Below are positions 44,697 through 53,611 of a DNA stretch of 64,000 bases, piece after piece. The stretch covers positions 124,001 through 188,000 of the forward strand of contig JABFSH010000020.1 in assembly GCA_013140705.1 (NCBI GenBank). Reading direction: 5' to 3'. The notes below the pieces were generated by a model. The model did not search any database. It had not been told where the DNA came from and saw only the letters and a list, made by a program, of their open reading frames with translations. A program made the translations under genes and the position numbers. The stretch is from Methylococcaceae bacterium. GTDB taxonomy: Bacteria > Pseudomonadota > Gammaproteobacteria > Methylococcales > Methylomonadaceae. Numbering within the stretch: position 1 is the first letter of the stretch; each line of letters opens with the position of its first letter.

Positions 44697-45635
44697 TTAT
44701 TCCAGTCGCAATACATCCACCGATACGGACAGCGTGTGTTGTCCGCCGCCGAACGCAATGCCTTTTAGGGGAGTGACATCCGCATAATCACGGCCCCAGG
44801 CCAAGGTGATATGCTGATCCAGGGGGACCGTATTGTTGGTGGGATCAAAGTCTAGCCAGCCAATACCCGGTACATAAACCGAAAACCAGGCATGTGACGC
44901 ATCGGCACCCACGATGCGGGGTTTGCCGGATACAGGTCGGGTTTCAACATAACCACTGACATAGCGGGCGGCAATGCCATAGGCTCGAAGGCAGGCAATC
45001 GCCAAATGGGCAAAATCCTGGCATACCCCCCGACGATGACTGAGGACATCGGAGAGCGGTGTTGCAATCGTGGTAAACGTAGGGTCATAGGTAAAATCAT
45101 GGTGAATACGCTGCATCAAATCGCGTACGACTTCCACCAGAGGGCGATTGGGCTGGAAAGAAGGCTGCGCATAACAGCCAAGATCATAAGTCGTTGTGAC
45201 CATCGGCGAGTCGATCAGATACTGCCGGGCATCCAGTGTGTCCAGGTTTTGACTTTGACTTTGACTTTGACTTTGACTTTGGCCTTGATTTTGAGACTGA
45301 GCCGGCATCGGTGATTCTTGTAATAGACTACGTGCCTGTTCCCACGAAAGCTGATTAAATAATTCGAAAATGTGTTGCTCGGGAAAAATGGTCACGTCAC
45401 TGATGGCGGTGACAACCAGTTGTGTGTGCGCCTGCTGGATTGCAAAATAAGCCACATGATTTCCGAAGTAATCGATGCGTTCACGAAAATCGCAAGGCAT
45501 CGGATAAATTTCAAAATGGCTGGATTCGCATTGTTGCCGCCAGAAATCACGAGGTTGCAAACGTGCTTCGTTCTGGCAGAGGTCTACCGACTGACTGTAA
45601 TTATAAACGGTAGTGTGGGTTACGCGGTATTTCAC
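44697..45635 (-). CDS. Transglutaminase-like protein with glutamine-serine repeat
   Basis: A 312-residue protein of the bacterial transglutaminase type. An N-terminal region (YRVTHTTVYNYSQSV) is followed by the core with Cys in RRGVCQDFAHLAIACLRA, His in DASHAWFSVY and Asp in LDFDPTNN. Between them is a low-complexity linker, SQSQSQSQSQ, encoded by tandem hexamers. Its start overlaps the stop of the fused ATP-grasp/alpha-E gene by four bases. Confidence 0.87.
   Translation of the reverse strand: MKYRVTHTTVYNYSQSVDLCQNEARLQPRDFWRQQCESSHFEIYPMPCDFRERIDYFGNHVAYFAIQQAHTQLVVTAISDVTIFPEQHIFELFNQLSWEQARSLLQESPMPAQSQNQGQSQSQSQSQSQNLDTLDARQYLIDSPMVTTTYDLGCYAQPSFQPNRPLVEVVRDLMQRIHHDFTYDPTFTTIATPLSDVLSHRRGVCQDFAHLAIACLRAYGIAARYVSGYVETRPVSGKPRIVGADASHAWFSVYVPGIGWLDFDPTNNTVPLDQHITLAWGRDYADVTPLKGIAFGGGQHTLSVSVDVLRLE
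45248..45282. repeat. Tandem hexamer repeat in the transglutaminase gene
   Basis: About five copies of the hexamer TTTGAC (plus strand) encode alternating glutamine and serine. As units are six bases, gain or loss keeps the frame and only changes linker length. Confidence 0.85.
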
Positions 45636-48202
45636 GGCTCATCCCCGGAAGTTTTTGTCATCATCAGCTGTGATGTCTGTGAGTGGCTAAAATACGTTTT
45701 TGTCACTACATCGGCAAGTTGCCACAAGAGATCTGTCGTCGTGGACAAGACAGTTTCCAGACCCCCATATATGCCAGCATTGTCGCTGGCTTGAGTCAAT
45801 TCCAGAACGTTGATCAGTCGAACGTCGGTATAGGCTTTAATAATCAGGCATTCTTCCGGACTTAGCTGGCTTTTTCCATTGGGTTTCGGTAAGGCGCCTA
45901 TGTGCGATGATAATTGGCGAAGATGATAGGCAAGCGATCGAGGATGGGATTCATCCAGTACCAATAATTCCAGCACCATCGGCAACTGGATATAGGAACG
46001 GTAGCGACGTTGATAAATCGTCAAGCTGTCGGTTGAAATCAGTACAGCCTCAAGTACCTGACTCTGCAAGGCGTCATCGAGACGTAGCGCCAGTGTTGAA
46101 CGAAGAAGAGCGATTAATGTCAGCGCCCGTTCAAGTCGGCGGCCACTGTCCAGCATCAGCCAGGCAGCTTCCCGTGTCATGCTTTCACTGGTAAACCCGG
46201 TAAAGGCGACGATATAGGTAATGAGTTCGTCAAGACTGCTCTGGAGTTGATCAATGCTACAGTCGTAATTGATGACACGTTGTTGCCATCGGCGTTGAAT
46301 ATTATCGACACTGCGCCAGGTGTCGTGAGACCAGAAATCCCGAATACTGAATGCGGAATGTACGAATGCCTGTATATTCACACTCAGTGAGCCTGAGCGG
46401 CGATTATCTTTGGCGAGTGACAATAATTCAGGCTCGGGTAATTTCAGCAACTGGGGATTACCATTGACAAAGCCCGGATAAGTTCCTGTAACCTGGGTTA
46501 ACGTGCGTAATAAGATTGTTAGACACTCATTGTCGACAGGATCCTTGAACTCAAGGGTCTCTCGTAATTTCAGTATAACTGCGCGCATCAATTGAGCGCT
46601 CGCATCAATGCGTTCAATATGCCGTCCTGTCCAGAAGAGATGATCGGCGGCGCGGCTGGTCAGTGGTTCGATGATGGCTTCAACGCGTTGATTCTGAGTC
46701 AGTTTAGTCCATAGGCTCACCGGTTTTTCGGGTTCTGATGCCAGAACCCAGGTGTCTTTGCTGATGCCTCCCGCCTGATTGGAAACGATAAAATTATCTT
46801 TTTGTCGGGCTACACGGGTAAGTCCTCCCGGCATCACGACATAGTCATTGTCGCTGGCAACGACGAAATTGCGTAACACGGCATTACGCGGTTCGATGTG
46901 GTGGTCGATAAAGGCTGGCAAGGTAGAAAAACTGACTTGTTCCTGACCAATGAATAAATGCGGCTTTGCCAAAATCTGGCTGCGCAGGTGGTCTTTTTCC
47001 TTGCTGCTTAACAGGCCGCCGAAGAGTGCATGATTATCCTGTCCGCGATTGATGGGTTTAATGACTAAATTCTCGATATTTTGCAGCACAAAATTACGTT
47101 CACGTTTTTGGCCGCACCACCAGGTTGCAACCGACGATAACTTGAGATCCTGTCCTAAAAAATGTTGGGATAGCCGGGGTAAAAATGCCAGCAGGCCGGG
47201 ATTTTCCAAAATACTGCTGCCTAAGGGATTGGCAATGGCAACGTTGCCGCGACGCACAGCTTCCAGCAAACCGGTAATACCCAGGCGAGAACTGCTGCGT
47301 AATTCCAGCGGGTCGCAAAAAGTATCGTCGACGCGTCGCAAAATTACATCGACGGCTTGTAAACCGCCCAGCGATTTAAGCCAGACACGACTGTCACGAA
47401 CGGTCAGGTCACCGCCCTGAACCAGTGTATAACCTAAGTAGGATGCTAAATATGCATGTTCAAAATAAGTTTCATTGAGCGGGCCAGGCGTTAGTACAAC
47501 AATGCGGGGATCTTCCTTGTTGTGCGGCGCAATATCGGCCAAGCCCTTGCGTAATGCCTTGAAAAATCCGGATAAGCGATGCACTTGCGTTTCACGAAAA
47601 ATATCGGATAGCACGCGGGTCATGACCGTGCGGTTTTCCAGCGCATAGCCGGAACCCGAAGGCGCCTGGGTTCGATCATCCAGTACCCACATGCGTCCAT
47701 TGGGGCCACGTGCAAGGTTGGCTGAATAAATGATGAGCTGGCGCTGTAGATTTTGCTCTGCACCGACACAGGGATGTAAAAAACCGTCATGTCCGTAAAT
47801 CAATTCGCCCGGCAGCAAACCTTTTTTTAGCAGGTGTTGTTTGCCATAAACATCCTTGAGTATCAGGTTAAGCAGTTCAGCGCGCTGCTTGAGGCCGGCT
47901 TCGATAATAGCCCATTCTTCGCTACTGATTAATAACGGAACAGGGTCAAGTCGCCATGGCCGGGTGAGCTTTTGCGAATCGCCATAGACATTGTAAGTGA
48001 CCCCGTTTTCTCGTAGTAATCGTTGTGCTTCACGGCGCCGAATTTCAAGCTGTTCACTACCCATGGTTTCGAGTGCTGCCATAAAGCGTTCCCAGTAGGG
48101 GAGCGCCTTATTTTCGGTCGCATACATCTCGTCATAGATGCCAAGCTGGGTTGCGTAATATTGCTTGCCAATATCATTGGCTGGATTATTGGCTTCGGAC
48201 AC
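45632..48202 (-). CDS. Fused circularly permuted ATP-grasp and alpha-E protein
   Basis: An 856-residue fusion. Residues 1-480 are the circularly permuted ATP-grasp amidoligase (COG2308), with RPWRLDPVPLLI, YGKQHLLKKGLLP, DDRTQAPSGSGYALENR and the VVMPGGLTRVA end. Residues about 510-830 are the helical alpha-E domain (COG2307), starting SRAADHLFWTGRHIERID. The ATP-grasp domain is thought to make peptide bonds on an unknown substrate, and alpha-E helps. A second, split version lies at 58367-60757. It is coupled to the transglutaminase gene downstream. Confidence 0.9.
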   Translation of the reverse strand: MSEANNPANDIGKQYYATQLGIYDEMYATENKALPYWERFMAALETMGSEQLEIRRREAQRLLRENGVTYNVYGDSQKLTRPWRLDPVPLLISSEEWAIIEAGLKQRAELLNLILKDVYGKQHLLKKGLLPGELIYGHDGFLHPCVGAEQNLQRQLIIYSANLARGPNGRMWVLDDRTQAPSGSGYALENRTVMTRVLSDIFRETQVHRLSGFFKALRKGLADIAPHNKEDPRIVVLTPGPLNETYFEHAYLASYLGYTLVQGGDLTVRDSRVWLKSLGGLQAVDVILRRVDDTFCDPLELRSSSRLGITGLLEAVRRGNVAIANPLGSSILENPGLLAFLPRLSQHFLGQDLKLSSVATWWCGQKRERNFVLQNIENLVIKPINRGQDNHALFGGLLSSKEKDHLRSQILAKPHLFIGQEQVSFSTLPAFIDHHIEPRNAVLRNFVVASDNDYVVMPGGLTRVARQKDNFIVSNQAGGISKDTWVLASEPEKPVSLWTKLTQNQRVEAIIEPLTSRAADHLFWTGRHIERIDASAQLMRAVILKLRETLEFKDPVDNECLTILLRTLTQVTGTYPGFVNGNPQLLKLPEPELLSLAKDNRRSGSLSVNIQAFVHSAFSIRDFWSHDTWRSVDNIQRRWQQRVINYDCSIDQLQSSLDELITYIVAFTGFTSESMTREAAWLMLDSGRRLERALTLIALLRSTLALRLDDALQSQVLEAVLISTDSLTIYQRRYRSYIQLPMVLELLVLDESHPRSLAYHLRQLSSHIGALPKPNGKSQLSPEECLIIKAYTDVRLINVLELTQASDNAGIYGGLETVLSTTTDLLWQLADVVTKTYFSHSQTSQLMMTKTSGDEP

Positions 48203-48318
48203 GCATTATTCCATGAGGGTGTTCATGATCGGTTGGATACCTTTACCCGTTTATAAATGACCAGAGGCAGTGTTCGCGATGCTAAGTACTTGCGGGTCCA
48301 GTCTGCCACTTTCACCTG

Positions 48319-49623
48319 TCATTGACGGTTATCGATATCTCTGTAGTGGCGAATGGATTCGCCAACATATATCTGGCGTGGTCGGTAAATAGTCACTGTT
48401 TCACTGTGTATCATTTCACGCCAGTGTGCCAGCCAGCCAGGCATGCGGCCAATAGCAAATAAAACGGTAAACATGTTAGTTGGGATGCCTGCTGCACGAA
48501 GAATCAGGCCGGAGTAGAAATCGACGTTCGGATACAGCTTTCTGGAAATGAAGTAATCGTCCTTCAGCGCAATTTCTTCCAGTCGTCTGGCGATATCGAA
48601 CAAAGGATCATTGACACCCGGTTTATTCAGTAATTTGTCGCAATGTTTTTTTAGCACTGTGGCGCGCGGATCGAAGTTTTTGTAAACGCGATGACCAAAA
48701 CCCATAAGCCGATGTGGTGAGTTTTTGTCTTTGGCCTGATTAATAAATTCGGAGCCATCGCCGCCTTCGGCGTGAATATGCTCCAACATTTTAATGACTT
48801 CCTGGTTGGCGCCACCGTGTCTGGGTCCCCATAATGCGGAGATGCCCGCCGAAGCGACTGCATAGACATTCGCCAAACTTGAACCAGCGGTTCGTACCGA
48901 AGATGTACTGCAGTTTTGTTCATGATCTGCATGTAAAATCAGGAACATATCGATGGCTCGAACGATATCGTCATCCAGTTGATAGTCGCGAACCGGTGAT
49001 GCAAACATCATCGTCAGAAAGTTACGGACAAACTTGAGTTTGTAGGAAGGATAAACCAGCGGTTCGCCGATGGATTTTTTATACGAAAAGGCCGCGATGG
49101 TGCGGACCTGCGAAATCAGGTTGGCGACAATTTGGGCTTCTGTGGTGGCATCGAGCTGATCGGGAACCGGATAAAATGTCGATAAGGAAGCAACCATCGT
49201 GGCGAGAATACCCATCGGGTGAGAGCCGCGCGGAAAGCCATTAAAAAAATGGTGCATGTCTTCATGAATGATGGAAGATTCATTCAAATGCCTTGAAAAT
49301 TGATCCAATTGATTACTGTTTGGCAATTCGCCATGCAAAAGCAAATAAGAGACTTCCGTGAAGCGCGAGTTTTCAGCCAACTCTTCAATAGGATAACCGC
49401 GGTAACGGAGGATGCCCTTTTCGCCATCGATATAAGTGATGGCACTTTCGCAAGCGCCGGTATTGCCATAGCCATCGTCCAGCGTTACATAGCCCGTTTG
49501 GCTTCTAAGCTTGGTAATGTCGATCGCTTTTTCGCCCTCTACGCCACCATAAGTGGGCAACGTATAGGTTTTGTCATCAAGTGTTAGTGTAGCCGGAGTC
49601 AGCAATTTCAATTTATCGGTCAT
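48319..49623 (-). CDS. gltA: Citrate synthase (type II)
   Basis: A 434-residue hexameric-type citrate synthase. It keeps the catalytic histidines and aspartate in the segments ILHADHEQNCSTSSVR, GPRHGGANQEV and MGFGHRVYKNFDPRA. It condenses oxaloacetate with acetyl-CoA at the entrance to the TCA cycle. It lies inside the minus-strand amidoligase cluster, between the DUF2126 gene and the fused ATP-grasp/alpha-E gene, with gaps of about 90 and 115 bases, so it may have its own promoter. Confidence 0.95.
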   Translation of the reverse strand: MTDKLKLLTPATLTLDDKTYTLPTYGGVEGEKAIDITKLRSQTGYVTLDDGYGNTGACESAITYIDGEKGILRYRGYPIEELAENSRFTEVSYLLLHGELPNSNQLDQFSRHLNESSIIHEDMHHFFNGFPRGSHPMGILATMVASLSTFYPVPDQLDATTEAQIVANLISQVRTIAAFSYKKSIGEPLVYPSYKLKFVRNFLTMMFASPVRDYQLDDDIVRAIDMFLILHADHEQNCSTSSVRTAGSSLANVYAVASAGISALWGPRHGGANQEVIKMLEHIHAEGGDGSEFINQAKDKNSPHRLMGFGHRVYKNFDPRATVLKKHCDKLLNKPGVNDPLFDIARRLEEIALKDDYFISRKLYPNVDFYSGLILRAAGIPTNMFTVLFAIGRMPGWLAHWREMIHSETVTIYRPRQIYVGESIRHYRDIDNRQ

Positions 49624-49716
49624 ATAAAAAATTCTCCAAATTTTATGGGTGCGATGCAGGATGGTCGTTGCTAGAGTTCGCTCAGATCATTCCTGATGAT
49701 CACGGTGCAATTGCAA

Positions 49717-52700
49717 TTAATGACGGCGATGCCGCAAATCCAAAGTGAATGGATATTCTGTTCCCAACTCTTCTGCAGGCGGAGCCATGGCTCTTGGTGC
49801 GGCGTCACTGAGCGTAAACCTTGCCAGCAGCGGCTTATCGGACGCTGCCAGAGTTGTTCCTGCCAAAGGCGGTCTGATTATAACACCAGGTGTATGACCG
49901 TAATCCCAAAAACGCGTCATACGACGGGTTTCCGCAGCGTAATCATTAACCGGGAAATCATCGTAGCTGCGCCCGCCGGGATGAGCTACAAAATAGGTAC
50001 AACCGCCAACCGAGCGGCCATTCCAGGTGTCGATGACATCAAAAACCAGTGGTGTATGCGGTGCAATGGTCGGGTGCAGCGCCGATGGCGGCTGCCAGGC
50101 GCGATAGCGAACACCGGCGACAAACTCACCCTTGCGTCCGGTATTACGCATCGGCAGGCGTCTGCCATTGCAGGCGATAACATAGCGTCCTTCAGTAAAT
50201 CCGGTGACGCAAACCTGCAAACGCTCTACCGAAGAGTCGACATAACGTGCAGTGCCGGTACTGCTGACTTCCTCGCCAAGTACATGCCAGGGTTCGATGG
50301 CAAAGCGCAATTCCATATCAATACCATCAATGAGAGTGTTGCCATAACGAGGAAATCGGAATTCGAAGAACGGCTCCAGCCATTCCAGATCAAAGCTGTA
50401 ACCGGCACGTTGCAGATCCTTGACAACCTGTTTCAAATCTTCGCGAACATAATGTGGCAACATAAACCGGTCGTGCAGTTCCGTTCCCCAGCGAACCAGT
50501 TCGTGTTTGTAGGGTTCACGCCAGAACCAGGCAATCAAAGAACGAAGGAGCAATGTCTGAACCAGGGACATGCGGGCATGAGGCGGCATTTCAAAGGCAC
50601 GCAGCTCCAATATGCCTAAACGTCCGGTTGAACTGTCAGGCGAATACAGTTTATCAATGCAGAATTCTGAGCGGTGGGTGTTGCCGGTAATATCCGTCAA
50701 TAAATGCCGCAACAAGCGATCGACCAGCCAGGGTTCGGGAACATCGCCTTCCGGTATCTGTTGAAAGGCAATTTCCAGTTCGTAAAGTTTTTCATCACGA
50801 CCTTCATCAACACGGGGTGCCTGGCTGGTCGGCCCAATAAACATGCCGGAGAACAGATACGATAATCCTGGATGATGTTGCCAGTAGGTTATCAGACTGC
50901 GCAATAAGTCCGGGCGACGCAACAAAGGGCTGTCGGACGGTGTTTCTGCGCCCATCGTGATATGGTTGCCGCCGCCGGTTCCGGTATGACGGCCATCCTG
51001 CATAAATTTTTCCGTGCCCAATCGAGTCTGACGGGCCAGATCATACAGAATCGTCGTTTTTTCCACCAGTTCTTCCCAGGTTTTGGACGGATGAATGTTC
51101 ACTTCAATGACACCGGGATCCGGCGTAACCATCAAGCGTTCAATTCGATAATCGCGAGGCGGTTCATAGCCTTCCAAAACAATCGGTAAGGCCAGGCTTT
51201 CGGCCGTGGCTTCAATGGCGGCGACCAACTCAAGATAGTGTTCCAGTAAAGTCAGTGGCGGCATAAAGATATGCAGTCGGCCCTCTCGTGCTTCAATGCA
51301 AAGAGCCGTATGCGGTACTTCAACTTCTTTGGCGATATCATCGCCCGGTTCCTGTTCGATGACTTCCGGATGATCAGGTTTTTTGGTATCAAGGTGACTG
51401 TACCGACGCGTTACCTCACCATAATAGTCACCGAGTTCGGGTAATTCCTCAAACAGGCTTTGTGGCTCCTGGGTGTCACGTTTGTCCGGGGCTATCCAGG
51501 GTAGGCTGGCTAAGGGCAGGCGCATGCCGATTGGTGAATTGCCTGGAATCATGAACATGGCGCCACGTCTGAAGTTCCAGGGACCACTCTTCCAGCATTG
51601 GTTATACCAGTTCCACTTGATGGGCAATGCAAAGCCAGCGGGTTGATCCAGCCCGGTATCCAACAAACGCGTTAATGTTTTACGTTCAATCGAATCCTTT
51701 AAATTACTTTTCAAGGGATTTATATTTTCAGGCAGTGTGCCCTCTTGCCACAGATGATAGAAACTGTCTTCAAAAGCGGTGGCTATATAGCGGGTTGGAA
51801 TACCCAGTCGCTGACTTAATTGATGAATGAATTTCTGTGCCTGTTTGACCGTATGGCCATAATCTTTCGTGATATCGGCGAGCAAGCTAGGATTTCTCCA
51901 GATTGAAGCTTTGTCCTTGCGCCAGAAAATGCCATATTGCCAACGCGGCAAGGGTTCGCCTGGATACCATTTGCCTTGCCCGTAGTGCAGCATGGCGCCT
52001 TTTGCAAACGTATCCCGTAAACGAATGGTCAATTGTTGTGCGCGCTCGCGTTTGTTTGCACCATCGGCGTGCGTATTCCATTCTGCGCCTTCCATGTCGT
52101 CTATGGAAACAAAGGTGGGTTCGCCGCCCATGGTGAGTCGGACATCGGCATCCAGCAACTGTTTGTCGACCGCCTTGCCTAAGGCATCTATGTGATACCA
52201 CTGCTCATCGGTATAAGGTTTGGTGACACGGGGATCTTCGTGCATCCGCTCCACGGTGTTGCTGAAGCCGAATTCAACTTCGCATTCGTCAATGCCGCCC
52301 GTGACGGGGGCTGCGCTGGCTGGATCGGGTGTGCATGCCAGCGGAATATGACCTTCGGCGGTCAATAAACCGGAGGTGGGGTCGAGTCCTACCCATCCAG
52401 CTCCCGGAATGTAGACTTCTGTCCAGGCATGTAAATCGGTGAAATCCTGCTCCGGTCCTGACGGTCCGTCCAGAGATTTTATATCGGCCGTCAATTGCAC
52501 CAGATAACCGGATACAAAACGAGCTGCCAGGCCGAGATGACGCATGATCTGTACCAGTAGCCATGCGGAATCCCGACAGGAACCACTGCGTTTTTCCAGT
52601 GTTTCTTCACAGCTTTGTATGCCGACTTCCATGCGAATGTTGTAACTGACTGCTTCAAAGACTTTGCGATTTATGTCAACGATAAAATCATTGATTGAGC

Positions 52701-53115
52701 GTTTGCTGACATCAAATTCCTTCAGCCACTGCATCAGCAAGGGGCCTTTTTCAGTTTTTTCCAGGTAGGGTTGCAGTTCTTTCAGGCTTAACGCATCGTA
52801 GTTGAAGGGATAGTTTTCGGCATAGTCTTCAACAAAAAAATCAAAGGGGTTGATCACCGTCATGTCGGCAATGACTTCCACATCAACACTGAGTTTTCGG
52901 CATTTTTCAGGGAATACGACACGCGCTAGAATGTTGCCAAAGGGATCCTGTTGCCAATTAATGAAATGAGTTTTTGGCTCAATGCGTAAGGTATAGGCTT
53001 TGATGGGCGTTCGGCTGTGTACCGCCGGACGCAACCGGAATACATGAGGCGACAGTGATACAGAGCGATCGAAACTGTATGTCGTTTTATGGCGAATGGC
53101 TACGCGAATAGTCAT
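49717..53115 (-). CDS. Large transglutaminase-DUF2126 protein
   Basis: A 1132-residue protein. Residues 1-290 hold a transglutaminase domain with Cys in RSGSCRDSAWLLVQ, His in DLHAWTEVYIPGAGW and Asp in LDPTSGLL. The rest is DUF2126, with MGGEPTFVSIDDMEGAEWN, YGQGKWYPGEPLPRW and GGGNHITMG motifs. The family is found with alpha-E and permuted ATP-grasp proteins, and its product is unknown. It is the first gene of the minus-strand group. A sigma54-like promoter lies 82 bases upstream. Confidence 0.9.
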   Translation of the reverse strand: MTIRVAIRHKTTYSFDRSVSLSPHVFRLRPAVHSRTPIKAYTLRIEPKTHFINWQQDPFGNILARVVFPEKCRKLSVDVEVIADMTVINPFDFFVEDYAENYPFNYDALSLKELQPYLEKTEKGPLLMQWLKEFDVSKRSINDFIVDINRKVFEAVSYNIRMEVGIQSCEETLEKRSGSCRDSAWLLVQIMRHLGLAARFVSGYLVQLTADIKSLDGPSGPEQDFTDLHAWTEVYIPGAGWVGLDPTSGLLTAEGHIPLACTPDPASAAPVTGGIDECEVEFGFSNTVERMHEDPRVTKPYTDEQWYHIDALGKAVDKQLLDADVRLTMGGEPTFVSIDDMEGAEWNTHADGANKRERAQQLTIRLRDTFAKGAMLHYGQGKWYPGEPLPRWQYGIFWRKDKASIWRNPSLLADITKDYGHTVKQAQKFIHQLSQRLGIPTRYIATAFEDSFYHLWQEGTLPENINPLKSNLKDSIERKTLTRLLDTGLDQPAGFALPIKWNWYNQCWKSGPWNFRRGAMFMIPGNSPIGMRLPLASLPWIAPDKRDTQEPQSLFEELPELGDYYGEVTRRYSHLDTKKPDHPEVIEQEPGDDIAKEVEVPHTALCIEAREGRLHIFMPPLTLLEHYLELVAAIEATAESLALPIVLEGYEPPRDYRIERLMVTPDPGVIEVNIHPSKTWEELVEKTTILYDLARQTRLGTEKFMQDGRHTGTGGGNHITMGAETPSDSPLLRRPDLLRSLITYWQHHPGLSYLFSGMFIGPTSQAPRVDEGRDEKLYELEIAFQQIPEGDVPEPWLVDRLLRHLLTDITGNTHRSEFCIDKLYSPDSSTGRLGILELRAFEMPPHARMSLVQTLLLRSLIAWFWREPYKHELVRWGTELHDRFMLPHYVREDLKQVVKDLQRAGYSFDLEWLEPFFEFRFPRYGNTLIDGIDMELRFAIEPWHVLGEEVSSTGTARYVDSSVERLQVCVTGFTEGRYVIACNGRRLPMRNTGRKGEFVAGVRYRAWQPPSALHPTIAPHTPLVFDVIDTWNGRSVGGCTYFVAHPGGRSYDDFPVNDYAAETRRMTRFWDYGHTPGVIIRPPLAGTTLAASDKPLLARFTLSDAAPRAMAPPAEELGTEYPFTLDLRHRRH

Positions 53116-53196
53116 GAATGTTTTTCCTATTGCCCGATGGTTAGTGTGGCTTTTGTCGTTACCGTGTGACGGAGTCTGTGGCTAATGATATTGTAA

Positions 53197-53211
53197 GCAT
53201 GAATCGTTCCA
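53197..53211 (-). promoter_or_regulatory. Sigma54-like promoter upstream of the DUF2126 gene
   Basis: On the minus strand TGGAACGATTCATGC has the GG-N10-GC spacing and two mismatches to TGGCAC-N5-TTGC. The predicted start at 53185 gives a 70-base leader. A TGGTGCA half-site (53358-53364) lies about 175 bases upstream, and GGTGCA (53219-53224) is adjacent. The rest of the gap 53116-53611 has nothing else I recognise. Confidence 0.4.
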
Positions 53212-53611
53212 TGTATAAGGTGCATTTTAAAAAATAAAAAAGACTTGAATTAAACAGCATGCATCAGTCGATGTGTGGCGAAAGGTCTATTTAAATTTCG
53301 GGTTGACAGAAGTCGGTGGACTTTTTTAGAGCAAAAAAATCGGTGATGTGAACAATATGGTGCAATGCATCGGATCGTCGGCAGTTTTCTCGATTGCTGA
53401 GGCTCATCCTGCTGGTTTGTTGGGTTAGGAGGAAAGGTATTGGCGTGATTCATAAAGTAGCTACTTAAAATGGCATAATAACTGCTTTAATTATGCTTGG
53501 CCAAGTGTTTTTGAGTTATTGTTTGTTATCTTCGGCCGTGCCTAGATAAGTCGCTGGCATTTCCTTTTCGACTAAAGCGCATTACCAGAACGCAGAGCGT
53601 AACAGTTAAAC

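Noticed and set aside
53555-53569. TGGCATTTCCTTTTC as a sigma54 promoter for the GH15-like gene
   Set aside because: The -24 part fits but the essential GC at -12 is missing.
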